A DNA stretch of 64,000 nt from Terribacillus sp. DMT04 (GTDB taxonomy: Bacteria; Bacillota; Bacilli; Bacillales; Amphibacillaceae), in contig NZ_CP077639.1 of NCBI RefSeq assembly GCF_019056395.1, positions 2,110,001 to 2,174,000 of the forward strand, written 5' to 3'. Positions within the stretch are counted from its first letter, which is position 1. Each line of letters starts with the position of its first letter. The notes beneath the pieces are model-generated. The model was not told the origin of the DNA and made no database searches. It saw nothing but the letters and a program-made list of their open reading frames with translations. A program made the translations under genes and the position numbers. This document shows positions 43,413-52,429 of this stretch, piece by piece.

Positions 43413-43460
43413 TTGTTAAACTAATGGTATTAGTCTAAGATTTAACTAACACCATTAGTT
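43413..43460 (+). promoter_or_regulatory. Promoter with two palindromic operators for the MBL-TetR pair
   Basis: A SigA-type promoter TTGTTA (43413-43418), 17-bp spacer, TAAGAT (43436-43441). Inside the spacer is the perfect palindrome ACTAATGGTATTAGT (43420-43434), and just after the -10 lies AACTAACACCATTAGTT (43444-43460). Both are TTAGT-type inverted repeats, the expected layout for a TetR operator blocking the promoter. Confidence 0.8.
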
Positions 43461-43473
43461 AGGAGTGATATAT

Positions 43474-44184
43474 GTGCGTATACTAAAGCATCAACATCTT
43501 TATCAGCTTACTTTTATGCCGCGTTTGTTTCCTGTTAATTGTTACCTGATTGAAGAAAGAGATAGTCTGACACTGGTGGATGCAGCTATGACTTCTTCGG
43601 CAGCAGCCATCTTATCTGCCGCAGAAACAATTGGTAAACCGATTCGTAAGATTGTATTATCACATGCACATGCTGATCATATCGGCGCATTAGACAAGTT
43701 AAAAGAAGCCTTACCATATGCAGAAGTGTTTATGTCGGAAACAGAGTGGAAATTACTTTCGGGTGCATTCACATTAAAAGCTAATGATCCACCTATAAAA
43801 GGTGGGTTTCCAAAAAATATTAAGACAAAGCCGAATGATTTTTTGTTAGAAGGCGATCGAATAGATTCACTGGAGGTCATCGCTGCGCTTGGGCATTCCC
43901 CCGGTATGCTTGCTTTCTTTGATCATCGAAATGGGGCACTTATTGCCGGAGATAGCTTCCAGCTGCGCGGCGGCATGGCAGTAGCTGGTGATATTCGCTG
44001 GCGCTTTCCATTCCCAGCATGGGGGACGTGGAACAAAGAACTTTCTATCACTTCTGCACAAAAATTAACCGATCTAGAACCAAAGCTTCTTGCTGTCGGG
44101 CATGGTGATCTTCTGCATCATCCAGTACCCAACATGCAACAAGCCATCCAGCGAGCTAAAAAGGGATTGCATTTTAATGCCTAA
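43474..44184 (+). CDS. MBL-fold metallo-hydrolase
   Basis: A 236-residue metallo-beta-lactamase-fold hydrolase. The metal motif is SHAHADHIG (about residues 62-70), followed by the His in GHSPG, the Asp in IAGDSFQLRGG, and the final His in VGHGDLLHHP. The start is GTG at 43474, eight bases after AGGAG. It is cotranscribed with a TetR gene that overlaps its end by 8 bp, and both lie behind two palindromic operators. The substrate is unknown; a detoxification role is plausible for this gene pair. Confidence 0.88.
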   Translation: MRILKHQHLYQLTFMPRLFPVNCYLIEERDSLTLVDAAMTSSAAAILSAAETIGKPIRKIVLSHAHADHIGALDKLKEALPYAEVFMSETEWKLLSGAFTLKANDPPIKGGFPKNIKTKPNDFLLEGDRIDSLEVIAALGHSPGMLAFFDHRNGALIAGDSFQLRGGMAVAGDIRWRFPFPAWGTWNKELSITSAQKLTDLEPKLLAVGHGDLLHHPVPNMQQAIQRAKKGLHFNA

Positions 44185-44695
44185 AATGCAGCTTACACAA
44201 TCCAAAATAACAGACACAGCACTCTCTATTGCTGAACAGCAAGGCTTTGAAGCTGTAACAATGGCGAATATCGCACGCGCTCTATCCATTAAACCCCCCT
44301 CTTTGTATAATCATTTCAAGAACTTAGAAGAGATAAAAATAGCCATGGCACTCATTGCGCAACAAAAACTGTATGAAGCTTTGAAAGACCAAGATACACT
44401 CCTGTCATTAGCCAAGAGTTACGTGAATTTTTCTAAGTTACACGCTGGTTTGTATACCGCTTCTCTGTGCGGGGGTACAGGTGAAACAGGTCACGCAATC
44501 GTACAACTCTTTGCCACTACACCCATTTTGGCTGAATTAGAGGAAACAGAGAGAACCCATGCCATCCGCGGATTCCGGAGTATGGTGCATGGATTTATAG
44601 ATTTACAGTATTACGAGGGGTTTAAGATGGATGTTGATCTGGAGGAATCGCTTGTGAAGATGGTTAGTGTTTTCGAGCGAGGATTGGGTTGTTAA
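44177..44695 (+). CDS. TetR-family transcriptional regulator
   Basis: A 172-residue regulator with an N-terminal TetR helix-turn-helix (ITDTALSIAEQQGFEAVTMA, then IARALSIKPPSLYNHFKN) and a helical ligand-binding C-terminal domain with features of the TetR C-terminal 33 type (LHAGLYTASLC, VHGFIDLQ). Start ATG at 44177 overlaps the MBL gene by 8 bp, with AAGGGA ten bases upstream. It very likely represses its own operon through the palindromes at 43420-43460. Confidence 0.9.
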   Translation: MPKMQLTQSKITDTALSIAEQQGFEAVTMANIARALSIKPPSLYNHFKNLEEIKIAMALIAQQKLYEALKDQDTLLSLAKSYVNFSKLHAGLYTASLCGGTGETGHAIVQLFATTPILAELEETERTHAIRGFRSMVHGFIDLQYYEGFKMDVDLEESLVKMVSVFERGLGC

Positions 44696-44863
44696 CACCC
44701 TGATTAACTTGTTTGCCAGAATGGAGTAGTTAACAACCGTGCTACTGACGAAGATTCTATTTTAATAGCGGTTATATCTACAAGCCAATAAAACAACACG
44801 CCATAAGCTGCTTCGGGTTGCTTCATTGCTGATAAGAAAAATGCACATGTAAACATGATAACA

Positions 44864-44904
44864 AGGCAGAAAACCTATTTACTTACCGAATATGCTTTCT
44901 GCCT
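44864..44904 (+). terminator. Possible terminator downstream of the TetR gene
   Basis: AGGCAGAAA pairs with TTTCTGCCT around a 23-nt loop, followed by CTTTCTATCTT. The loop is large and the distance from the TetR stop is ~170 bp, so it is a weak candidate. Confidence 0.45.
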
Positions 44905-44937
44905 CTTTCTATCTTGATTACTCCTGATTACTAAAGA

Positions 44938-45492
44938 TCATTTTTCAAAAATGACTCGTACATTTTCTTTTCCTTGGTACAAGGGATCATTGGTAACGAT
45001 AGATAAGCTCTGTGCATCGTGATCTGCCAGCAAAATAGTCGATTCTTTAGTCATGTCTACAGCTGCAAATTTATTTCGATAGCTTATTGGATATTGAGTG
45101 ATTAGCCACATATTGTTTTCCTGCGCTAAATGAAACCAGTGAGTAAATGCACTTTTTAATATGTTCTCGCTTGGAACGGTGATTGTAAAGGATGGTATCT
45201 TAGCGCGGTACGTTTTTCCAACGCTCATTGTAAGTACTTTTCTTCCTGTATCCCGATACTCAATTTTGTATTTGTTACGCTTTAACAACACTGAGTCAAT
45301 AATATCATCGTACCCTTCAAAATGGATATACAGTGGATACTTAAAGCACTTAGACACAGCTTTTTGCATTAGAAGTTTTGTATCCTCGACGTAATCGTCA
45401 TTAACTCCCACTATATGAAAATGCTCAAAATTACCATCTGCTTTTACCCAATCTAGTTCCTTCTCTAAGTCTTGTATCACTTGTATCTCCAT
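44938..45492 (-). CDS. Protein of unknown function
   Basis: A 184-residue soluble mixed alpha/beta protein. The start is ATG at 45492 (MEIQVIQDLEKELDWVK), nine bases after AAAGGTG; the frame is open nine codons further. Distinct stretches are HFHIVGVNDDYVEDTKLLMQ, YPLYIHFEGYDDI and YRAKIPSFTITVPSENILKS. No motif, membrane segment or signal peptide. AT-rich. It lies just downstream of sdhB on the same strand side, separated by the sdh terminator, in the accessory block between gerE and sdh. Confidence 0.6.
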   Translation of the reverse strand: MEIQVIQDLEKELDWVKADGNFEHFHIVGVNDDYVEDTKLLMQKAVSKCFKYPLYIHFEGYDDIIDSVLLKRNKYKIEYRDTGRKVLTMSVGKTYRAKIPSFTITVPSENILKSAFTHWFHLAQENNMWLITQYPISYRNKFAAVDMTKESTILLADHDAQSLSIVTNDPLYQGKENVRVIFEK

Positions 45493-45574
45493 TTTATAGC
45501 ACACCTTTCTTTTATGCATACGATTGATATGCTGTCCACATGTTCTGGCATCCCTTCTTTCCTCATCCTACAAA

Positions 45575-45603
45575 AAACGGAACTCAACGTATGAGTTCCG
45601 TTT
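45575..45603 (-). terminator. sdh operon terminator
   Basis: AAACGGAACTC pairs perfectly with GAGTTCCGTTT around a 7-nt loop, with a T-run on the minus strand, 9 bp past the sdhB stop. Confidence 0.92.
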
Positions 45604-45611
45604 CTCTGTTG

Positions 45612-46382
45612 TTAATAATTCGTATCACTACCAAAGAAGTTCTTAAACGACTGGATATTCGTTGCGCGGTTCATCTCAGCGATGGATGTTGTCAACGGGA
45701 TACCTTTTGGACAAACTTGGACGCAGTTTTGGGAGTTACCGCAGCTGCCGATGCCGCCTTCGCCCATTAGAGCTTCCAGACGTTCCCCCTTGTTCATTGC
45801 TCCTGTTGGGTGGGAGTTGAACAGACGTACTTGAGAAATCGGTGCGGGGCCGATAAAGTCGGATTTGTCATTGACGTTCGGACATGCTTCCAAGCATACC
45901 CCGCAAGTCATGCACTTGGAGAGTTCATATGCCCACTGGCGTTTTTTCTCTGGCATACGAGGTCCTGGTCCAAGGTCGTACGTACCGTCAATTGGCACCC
46001 ATGCTTTGACTTTTTTCAAGCTGTCAAACATTTGGGAACGGTCTACGGCTAAGTCACGAACGATTGGGAAAGTAGACATTGGCTCAAGTCGGATTGGCTG
46101 CTCTAATTTATCAATCAGTGCGGCACAAGATTGTCTAGGCTCGCCGTTGATCACCATCGAACAGGCTCCGCATACTTCCTCCAAACAGTTCATATCCCAA
46201 TAAATCGGCGTTGACTCTTTTCCTTCCGCATTCACTGGGTTTCTGCGAATCTCCATTAAAGCAGAGATGACATTCATATTCTCTCGGTATGGTACCTCAA
46301 ACGTTTCTTCATAAGGAGCGCTGCTCGGATCGTTCTGACGCGTAACAATCAGGGTAACCGTCTCTTGTTTGGTCGCTTCCAT
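45612..46382 (-). CDS. sdhB: Succinate dehydrogenase iron-sulfur subunit
   Basis: A 256-residue electron-transfer subunit of respiratory complex II (succinate:menaquinone reductase) on the cytoplasmic face of the membrane. The [2Fe-2S] cluster ligands lie in CLEEVCGACSMVINGEPRQSC (split as C..C..C and a final C), and the other clusters are bound by CMTCGVCLEACPN and CVQVCP. Length and motifs match the Bacillus protein. The start ATG overlaps the sdhA stop (TAATG). Third gene of sdhCAB. Confidence 0.96.
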   Translation of the reverse strand: MEATKQETVTLIVTRQNDPSSAPYEETFEVPYRENMNVISALMEIRRNPVNAEGKESTPIYWDMNCLEEVCGACSMVINGEPRQSCAALIDKLEQPIRLEPMSTFPIVRDLAVDRSQMFDSLKKVKAWVPIDGTYDLGPGPRMPEKKRQWAYELSKCMTCGVCLEACPNVNDKSDFIGPAPISQVRLFNSHPTGAMNKGERLEALMGEGGIGSCGNSQNCVQVCPKGIPLTTSIAEMNRATNIQSFKNFFGSDTNY

Positions 46383-48151
46383 TATGCTTTTGCCTCCTTC
46401 GCTTTCGCTTGGCTGTAGTCACGTTTTCTTGGCTCGATATAGGAAGTGTCGACTGCTTCGTAATAGATATGTGGTGAGTTGGTAGATTCATCATATCTAG
46501 CCATTGTTGTTTTCAAGAATTCTTCATCGTTTCGTTCCGGGAATTCCGGCTTGTAATGAGCTCCGCGGCTTTCATTTCGCTGGTAGGCACCAATTGTCAT
46601 CACACGCGCTAAGTGAAGCATATTCTTCAGCTGACGTGTGAACATGACACCTTGGTTGCTCCAAAGGGACGTATCGTGGATGTTGATATTGTTCCAGCGT
46701 TCCTGAAGCTCCTGCAGTTTATCGTCTGTTTTCAGCAGCTTGCTGTTTTCGCGAACAACTGTTACATTATCTGTCATCCACTCGCCAAGCTCACGATGCA
46801 GCTTGTACGCATTTTCCGTCCCGTCCATTTTAAGCATCTTATCGAAGGAAGCCTGCTCTTTTGCAAGGGCATCGTCGAATAGCTTGCTGGAAAGGTCGTC
46901 TGCGTGTTTATCTAATCCATCGATGTATTTGATGGCATTAGGCCCTGCGACCATACCGCCATAGATTGCTGATAATAGCGAGTTGGCGCCCAGACGGTTT
47001 CCGCCATGCTGCGAGTAGTCACATTCACCAGCTGCAAATATTCCTGGGATGTTTGTCATTTGATCATCGCTGATCCATAGTCCGCCCATTGAATAGTGTA
47101 CGGCCGGGAAGATCTTCATTGGTACTTTACGCGGATCATCTCCAGCGAATTTCTCGTAGATCTCAATGATTCCACCCAGTTTGACATCCAATTCTTTCGG
47201 ATCTTTATGAGATAGATCCAGATATACCATGTTCTCCCCGTTGATACCGAGCTTTTGGTTCACACACACATCAAAAATCTCTCGAGTGGCAATGTCACGC
47301 GGCACCAAGTTTCCGTATGCCGGATATTTTTCTTCCAGGAAGTACCAAGGCTCACCATCTTTATACGTCCATACACGGCCGCCTTCTCCGCGGGCAGATT
47401 CACTCATCAAGCGAAGTTTATCGTCACCTGGTATTGCAGTCGGGTGAATCTGGATGAACTCTCCATTCGCATAAATTGCGCCTTGTTCATACAAAGCACC
47501 AGCAGCAGAACCCGTATTGATAATGGAGTTTGTCGATTTACCGAAGATAATCCCAGGTCCGCCTGTTGCCATAATGACAGCATCTGCACGCAATGCGCGC
47601 AATTCATGGGATTGGATGTTCTGTGTCAGGATACCGCGCCCGATACCTTCTTCATCAATGATTGCGTGAACGAATTCCCAGCCTTCATATTTCGTTACCA
47701 GTCCAGCTGTTTCGAAGCGGCGGACTTGTTCATCCAGCGCGTAAAGCAGCTGCTGGCCAGTTGTCGCACCAGCGTAAGCTGTCCGGTGGTATTGTGTCCC
47801 TCCAAAACGGCGGAAATCAAGCAGTCCTTCAGGCGTTCTGTTAAACATAACACCCATCCGGTCGAGCATATGAATAATGCTTGGTGCAGCATCACACATT
47901 CCTTTAACAGGACCTTGGTTGGCAAGGAAGTCCCCGCCATATACTGTATCGTCAAAATGTTCCCACGTGGAGTCGCCTTCCCCTTTTGTATTAACAGCTC
48001 CGTTAATACCGCCTTGGGCGCAAACAGAGTGGGAGCGTTTCACTGGAACAATGGATAATAAATCTACATGAACGCCAGCTTCTGCAGCTTTGATGGTTGC
48101 CATCAAGCCTGCAAGTCCCCCGCCGACGACTACGATGTTACGTTTACTCAT
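46382..48151 (-). CDS. sdhA: Succinate dehydrogenase flavoprotein subunit
   Basis: A 589-residue flavoprotein that oxidises succinate to fumarate. FAD-binding glycines are in VVVGGGLAGLMA at the start, the covalently flavinylated His is in RSHSVCAQGGING (about residue 41), and substrate-binding features lie in HYSMGGL (about 355) and GANSLLSAIYGG. Length is right for the Bacillus/epsilon-type enzyme. GAAAGGGGACTTAAAGAT precedes the ATG. It is 31 bp after sdhC and fused by one base with sdhB. Confidence 0.97.
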   Translation of the reverse strand: MSKRNIVVVGGGLAGLMATIKAAEAGVHVDLLSIVPVKRSHSVCAQGGINGAVNTKGEGDSTWEHFDDTVYGGDFLANQGPVKGMCDAAPSIIHMLDRMGVMFNRTPEGLLDFRRFGGTQYHRTAYAGATTGQQLLYALDEQVRRFETAGLVTKYEGWEFVHAIIDEEGIGRGILTQNIQSHELRALRADAVIMATGGPGIIFGKSTNSIINTGSAAGALYEQGAIYANGEFIQIHPTAIPGDDKLRLMSESARGEGGRVWTYKDGEPWYFLEEKYPAYGNLVPRDIATREIFDVCVNQKLGINGENMVYLDLSHKDPKELDVKLGGIIEIYEKFAGDDPRKVPMKIFPAVHYSMGGLWISDDQMTNIPGIFAAGECDYSQHGGNRLGANSLLSAIYGGMVAGPNAIKYIDGLDKHADDLSSKLFDDALAKEQASFDKMLKMDGTENAYKLHRELGEWMTDNVTVVRENSKLLKTDDKLQELQERWNNINIHDTSLWSNQGVMFTRQLKNMLHLARVMTIGAYQRNESRGAHYKPEFPERNDEEFLKTTMARYDESTNSPHIYYEAVDTSYIEPRKRDYSQAKAKEAKA

Positions 48152-48182
48152 ATCTTTAAGTCCCCTTTCTTAAAGCTGCTGT

Positions 48183-48803
48183 CTATACGCCCATTCCAAT
48201 TGCAAGCAAGGAACGTATTCCCAAATACGTAACGCCCAGGAATACAAGCAGCGTCGCATATGTCGCGATTCGCTGAGAGCGCGGAGACACGGTAATGCCC
48301 CATGTAACCAGAAAACTCCATAAACCGTTCGCGAAATGGAACGTTGTGGAAATGACGCCAATCAAGTAGAACCAGAAGAAAAATGGCTGCGTAAGAATCG
48401 CTTCCATAAAATCAAAGTCAATCGTTTCCTGTGTAAAGATTGTAATAATACGAGTTTGATAGACATGCCACGCAATGAAAATCAATGTCAAGATACCAGT
48501 AATCCGCTGCAGCAAGAACATTAAATTACGGAAGTAGCCATATCTTCTCGCATTGTTCTTACCTGTCAATACAATATACACACCGAGAATGGCATGGTAA
48601 AGGATCGGTATGTAAATAACCACCCATTCAAGGACAAAGCGGAATGGAAGATCATGCATGAAACCGGCAGCTTGATTAAAGCTGTCGCTCCCGTATGCAG
48701 CAAAATGGTTGATCACCAAATGCTGGATAAGGAAGATTCCAATTGGAAGCACTCCCAACAACGAATGAAGCCTGCGGTAGAAAAACTCTCGATTCTCGTT
48801 CAT
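48183..48803 (-). CDS. sdhC: Succinate dehydrogenase cytochrome b558 subunit
   Basis: A 206-residue membrane anchor with five membrane helices that binds two hemes b. The start is ATG at 48803 (MNENREFFYRRLHSLLGVLP), after GAGGGGGTACGT; this is where B. subtilis SdhC starts. Conserved histidines for heme (HSLLG; IFLIQHL; YHAILG; AWHVYQTR) are in place. It is the first gene of sdhCAB, with a strong promoter and two cre-like sites upstream. Confidence 0.95.
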   Translation of the reverse strand: MNENREFFYRRLHSLLGVLPIGIFLIQHLVINHFAAYGSDSFNQAAGFMHDLPFRFVLEWVVIYIPILYHAILGVYIVLTGKNNARRYGYFRNLMFLLQRITGILTLIFIAWHVYQTRIITIFTQETIDFDFMEAILTQPFFFWFYLIGVISTTFHFANGLWSFLVTWGITVSPRSQRIATYATLLVFLGVTYLGIRSLLAIGMGV

Positions 48804-48838
48804 ACGTACCCCCTCTGTAGCTCTCTGAATTAACAGAA

Positions 48839-48852
48839 TGATTGCGTTTTCA
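48839..48852. promoter_or_regulatory. cre-like site downstream of the sdh promoter
   Basis: The minus-strand sequence TGAAAACGCAATCA differs at one position from the CcpA consensus TGWAARCGYTWNCW. It lies between the sdhC promoter and the gene, where bound CcpA could block elongation. Confidence 0.6.
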
Positions 48853-48906
48853 TAACCAGTCAAAAATAACACCGATTGAAAACTTAAATCCGTTATTAAC
48901 AATATT

Positions 48907-48935
48907 ATTGTATAACTATCAAATTTAGGCGTCAA
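48907..48935 (-). promoter_or_regulatory. SigA-type promoter of sdhCAB
   Basis: Minus-strand TTGACG (48930-48935), a 17-bp spacer and TACAAT (48907-48912), about 105 bp before sdhC. Close to consensus. Confidence 0.85.
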
Positions 48936-48948
48936 GAAAACGCTTAGA
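48935..48948. promoter_or_regulatory. cre-like site at the sdh -35 region
   Basis: AGAAAACGCTTAGA keeps the core GAAAACGCTTA of the CcpA site with two mismatches to the consensus. It abuts the -35 element of the sdh promoter. Confidence 0.5.
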
Positions 48949-49123
48949 AAAAATTAATAAACAATTTTTTTATTTTGTTAAATTATGTCGAAGCAATTCG
49001 ATTTTTGTCAGCTTTGTAAACATTCTTAATTCCGTCAAAAGACATTAGCGGTAAGTACTGATTTCATGTTAAAGTGAATACAGATAACTTGTAATTGCAA
49101 CAAGGCGGGAAAGGAAGACATGC
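48949..49123. other. Divergent upstream region of sdhC and yslB
   Basis: AT-rich and without genes. It should contain the yslB promoter on the plus strand; no clear match was fixed. Confidence 0.4.
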
Positions 49124-49567
49124 ATGCAAAAAAGAATGCAAGAATTCGACAGAGATTATATGGAGCAGCTCATCACCCACGGAGCTGGTCATGATATATT
49201 GCGTTTTGTCAGTTTACCAGACTTATTAGGCGAGGATGCCTCCTCTATCCTTTATGTGCTCGGTAAGAAGCTGGCACGGAAAGTAAACCCGGCGTCCATG
49301 GAACAAATCGAGGATTTCTTTATTCAAATGGGCTGGGGCAACCTTAGTCTCGTCAAACAAAAGCGGCATGAAATGACATTCGAACTCTCCGGAGCTCCTG
49401 TTGTACATAGATGGAAAGTTGGTCTCGGGAAGGAATATCGCATGGAAGCAGGCTTCCTCGCTGCCAGCATCGAACAAATTAAAGAGCTTATGTGTGAAGT
49501 GGTAGACGAAAACGTTCCCAAACGTGAACATGTTCAGTTTCATGTATATTTTGCTAAAGAAAGTTAA
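49124..49567 (+). CDS. yslB: DUF2507 protein YslB
   Basis: A 147-residue cytoplasmic protein. The stretch HEMTFELSGAPVVHRW and the late ASIEQIKELMCEVVDE are typical of the YslB family, a small heme-NO-binding-like fold with unknown role. The position beside sdhC is the same as in B. subtilis, but here it is transcribed divergently from sdhCAB. Its terminator is shared with the gene at 49601. Confidence 0.88.
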   Translation: MQKRMQEFDRDYMEQLITHGAGHDILRFVSLPDLLGEDASSILYVLGKKLARKVNPASMEQIEDFFIQMGWGNLSLVKQKRHEMTFELSGAPVVHRWKVGLGKEYRMEAGFLAASIEQIKELMCEVVDENVPKREHVQFHVYFAKES

Positions 49568-49582
49568 TGTTGCAGATCTGAT

Positions 49583-49612
49583 AAAGACGTGTGAATATTC
49601 TCACACGTCTTT
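49583..49612. terminator. Bidirectional terminator
   Basis: AAAGACGTGTGA pairs perfectly with TCACACGTCTTT around ATATTC, followed by TTTT on the plus strand. It also covers the last codons of the minus-strand gene at 49601. Confidence 0.9.
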
Positions 49613-50083
49613 TTTGTTTATTTTTATTCTTTTTAATTCTTTTTCAAGGCTCATGCAGCCGCGTGTCTTTTGATGACATAAGAATAAGACGTAAAAACGG
49701 GCCAGCTCAAACGTTTTATATTCACGATAAAATACAGGATACTTTTTAACATAACTGTTATCTTGAAGGATCCATTCTGGATGACGTGAAAAGAAGTTTT
49801 GGCTGCACCACGCAATCAAAGTTCTGCTAGGAAGCTTGCCTCTGCATACATGGTAGACGGCAGCGGCAATATCCATCCAATATGTATTCCAATCTGCTCC
49901 GTCCAGCATGTCTGCTCTTGGATGGTCTGCAATCAAATGCTTCAAATCCTCATAAGGGAAAGAATCCCGCAGAGGCAGGGATAACATTTCCTTCATGGTT
50001 CTAGTCCAGTTTTCTTGTACAACTGCTTGTTTAAGCTGCTGATAGTACGCGGTTGGCATTACACTATATTTTCCTTCTTTCAT
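49601..50083 (-). CDS. Protein of unknown function
   Basis: A 160-residue basic, largely helical protein with several Trp, Tyr and Cys residues (ADWNTYWMDIAAAVYHVCRG, then LIAWCSQNFFSRHPEWILQD). No signal peptide or membrane segment. AGGAGTATT precedes the ATG. It lies between yslB and uvrC, each with its own terminator, so it is a single-gene unit. The stop codon lies within the shared terminator. No family recognised. Confidence 0.65.
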   Translation of the reverse strand: MKEGKYSVMPTAYYQQLKQAVVQENWTRTMKEMLSLPLRDSFPYEDLKHLIADHPRADMLDGADWNTYWMDIAAAVYHVCRGKLPSRTLIAWCSQNFFSRHPEWILQDNSYVKKYPVFYREYKTFELARFYVLFLCHQKTRGCMSLEKELKRIKINKKDV

Positions 50084-50103
50084 AATACTCCTATCCCTAA
50101 AAA

Positions 50104-50135
50104 AATAGACCAGGCCATCATAAGCCTAGTCTATT
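50104..50135 (-). terminator. uvrC terminator
   Basis: AATAGACCAGGC pairs with GCCTAGTCTATT (one wobble), T-rich on the minus strand. The uvrC stop overlaps the stem. Confidence 0.85.
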
Positions 50136-51936
50136 CTTGTTCATCCTCTGCTTCACTTTCAACAGGGTTATTCAAATGATTCAAAATAACTTGCGCAGTT
50201 GGTGCTGGTATGCCAAGCTTGCTAATTTCTTCGACGGAAGCTTCCTGGATAGCTGGTACTGATTTGAAATGGCGCATAAGCAGTCTTCTGCGCTTCTCCC
50301 CTACGCCAGGAATATCATCCAGCTTGGATTTAATCGCACTCTTGCCGCGAAGCTGTCGGTGGAAGCTGATGGCAAAGCGATGAACTTCATCCTGTATCCG
50401 CTGCACCAAATAGAAATCTTGTGCATTTCGGTCAAACTGAACGACTTCTGGCGGTGTGCCGTAAAGCAATTCACTCGTTCGGTGCTTGTCATCCTTCGCA
50501 AGACCGCAAACCGGGATATCTAATCCAAGTTCATCCTCCAGTACTTCCAAGGCAGCGCTCATTTGGCCTTTTCCGCCGTCAATGACAATTAAGTCAGGCA
50601 GCGGCAGGTTATCCTGCAATACACGCTTATAGCGGCGTCTGATGACTTCCCGCATCGTATCGTAATCATCCGGCCCTTTTACATCACGTACTTTGTACTT
50701 TCGATATTCTTTTTTATCAGGACGTCCATCAGTGAAAACGATCATCGCTGATACTGGGTCGGTTCCTTGAATATTCGAGTTATCAAAAGCTTCAATGCGG
50801 TGCGGTGTTTCGATATGCAGCTTTTCTCCGAGTGACTCTACTGCTTTGATTGTTCGGTCTTCATCACGCTCAATAAGTGAGAATTTTTCTTTAATAGCGA
50901 TTTTCGCATTTTTTCTGGCAAGCTCCACTAATTCTTTTTTCCGGCCTCGGAATGGGATGGCAACATCGGTATCTAGTAGCTGCTGCAACCCTTCTACGTT
51001 TGTGCCAATTGGTACGAGCACCTGTTTTGGCATCAAATGGTTTTGATGTAAATAGAAACGTCCGACAAAGGTAAGGAATGTTTCTTCGGGTTCATCAAAG
51101 AATGGGAACATGCTGACATCACGTTCAATCAGCTTGCCTTGGCGGATAAAGAATACTTGCACACACATCCAGCCTTTGTCATAAGCAAAGCCGAAAACAT
51201 CTCTGTCTGTCTGATCCGTCAATGTCATCTTCTGCTGCTCCATGACAGATTCAATATGCTGAATTTGGTCACGCAATTCTTTTGCCCGCTCAAAATCAAG
51301 TTCTTCAGACGCTTCCTGCATTCTTTGCTGCAAATCCTTCTTAATTTGATGGTGTCCGCCATTTAAGAAGGTCGTAATATTTTGTACGATATTACGGTTT
51401 GTTTCCTGAGAGACAGGATATACGCAAGGACCAAGGCATTGGTGCATATGGTAATACAAGCAAACGCGGTCCGGCATCGTATTGCATTTACGCAGCGGGT
51501 AAAGCCTGTCCAGCAGTTTCTTCGTTTCCCTGGCTGCGATGACGTTCGGGTACGGCCCAAAGTATTTGCCTTTATCTTTTTTCACTTTTCGTGTCACCAG
51601 CAAGCGCGGCTGTTCTTCTGCTGTGATTTTTAAATAGGGATATGTCTTATCATCCTTTAGCAGGATGTTATATTTGGGATCGTATTTTTTAATTAAATTC
51701 ATTTCTAAAATGAGTGCTTCGATTTCGGAGGAAGTGACAATATATTCGAAATCGACAATCTCTGTGACAAGCCGCTGTGTTTTGCGGTCGTGAGCACCAG
51801 TAAAATAGGAGCGCACGCGGTTGCGGAGTGTCTTCGATTTTCCAACATAGATGACTGTCCCATTTTTATCTTTCATCAAATAACAGCCAGGCTGCGGCGG
51901 CAGAACAGCGAGTTTATCTGTAATCGTCTTGTTCAT
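50131..51936 (-). CDS. uvrC: Excinuclease ABC subunit C
   Basis: A 601-residue nucleotide-excision-repair endonuclease that cuts on both sides of a lesion bound by UvrB. In order: GIY-YIG nuclease (about residues 14-92, with [18 protein letters not shown]), a UvrB-interacting UVR motif (about 200-235, [17 protein letters not shown]), the RNase H-like C-terminal nuclease (about 380-535, starting [20 protein letters not shown], with Asp in VIDGGKGQ), and a helix-hairpin-helix end ([16 protein letters not shown]). Full length. GAGGGGAAAGCGA precedes ATG. It follows trxA as in B. subtilis. Confidence 0.97.
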   Translation of the reverse strand: MNKTITDKLAVLPPQPGCYLMKDKNGTVIYVGKSKTLRNRVRSYFTGAHDRKTQRLVTEIVDFEYIVTSSEIEALILEMNLIKKYDPKYNILLKDDKTYPYLKITAEEQPRLLVTRKVKKDKGKYFGPYPNVIAARETKKLLDRLYPLRKCNTMPDRVCLYYHMHQCLGPCVYPVSQETNRNIVQNITTFLNGGHHQIKKDLQQRMQEASEELDFERAKELRDQIQHIESVMEQQKMTLTDQTDRDVFGFAYDKGWMCVQVFFIRQGKLIERDVSMFPFFDEPEETFLTFVGRFYLHQNHLMPKQVLVPIGTNVEGLQQLLDTDVAIPFRGRKKELVELARKNAKIAIKEKFSLIERDEDRTIKAVESLGEKLHIETPHRIEAFDNSNIQGTDPVSAMIVFTDGRPDKKEYRKYKVRDVKGPDDYDTMREVIRRRYKRVLQDNLPLPDLIVIDGGKGQMSAALEVLEDELGLDIPVCGLAKDDKHRTSELLYGTPPEVVQFDRNAQDFYLVQRIQDEVHRFAISFHRQLRGKSAIKSKLDDIPGVGEKRRRLLMRHFKSVPAIQEASVEEISKLGIPAPTAQVILNHLNNPVESEAEDEQE

Positions 51937-51973
51937 TCGCTTTCCCCTCTATACAATTCTTTACATAAAGGAA

Positions 51974-51998
51974 CCCTTGCTACAGAAAGTAACAAGGG
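51974..51998 (-). terminator. Possible trxA terminator
   Basis: CCCTTG pairs with CAAGGG around a 13-nt loop, 17 bp past the trxA stop; the minus-strand T-run is short. Confidence 0.6.
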
Positions 51999-52015
51999 AT
52001 CCAATTCATGATTGC

Positions 52016-52330
52016 TTACGCGTGTTTGTTTACTAGCTCAACAAGAGCTTCTTTTGGCTGGTAGCCAATTACTTGGTCTACAACTTCGCCATCTTTGAAA
52101 AGAAGCAAAGTCGGGATGCTCATTACGCCGAATTTACCAGCAGTTGCTTGGTTTTCATCAACGTCAAGTTTTACGATTTTGACTTTATCGCTCATTTCGC
52201 CATCGATTTCTTCCAATACTGGAGCGATCATTTTACAAGGGCCGCACCAAGTTGCCCAAAAGTCAGCAAGGACAAGTCCTTGACCAGTTTCTGTACTAAA
52301 GTTTGAATCCGTTGCATTTACAATTGCCAT
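52016..52330 (-). CDS. trxA: Thioredoxin
   Basis: A 104-residue thioredoxin that reduces protein disulfides in the cytoplasm. The active site is WCGPC with Cys29 and Cys32, and the cis-proline lies in [23 protein letters not shown] precedes the ATG. It lies between yshE and uvrC, as in B. subtilis, with independent transcription signals. Confidence 0.97.
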   Translation of the reverse strand: MAIVNATDSNFSTETGQGLVLADFWATWCGPCKMIAPVLEEIDGEMSDKVKIVKLDVDENQATAGKFGVMSIPTLLLFKDGEVVDQVIGYQPKEALVELVNKHA

Positions 52331-52429
52331 TGTCTATTCCTCCTAAATAAAGCTTTCACCAGAGTATAGCACTGCTGAAGTCCGGAACGCTACTAGTTTG
52401 CTTATAAGGCTCCATTCCTAAACATTGTA

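Noticed and set aside
47255-48058. Long plus-strand open frame (267 codons) across sdhA
   Set aside because: It is antisense to a highly conserved gene, has no ribosome site and no recognisable protein pattern; it arises from codon bias of sdhA.
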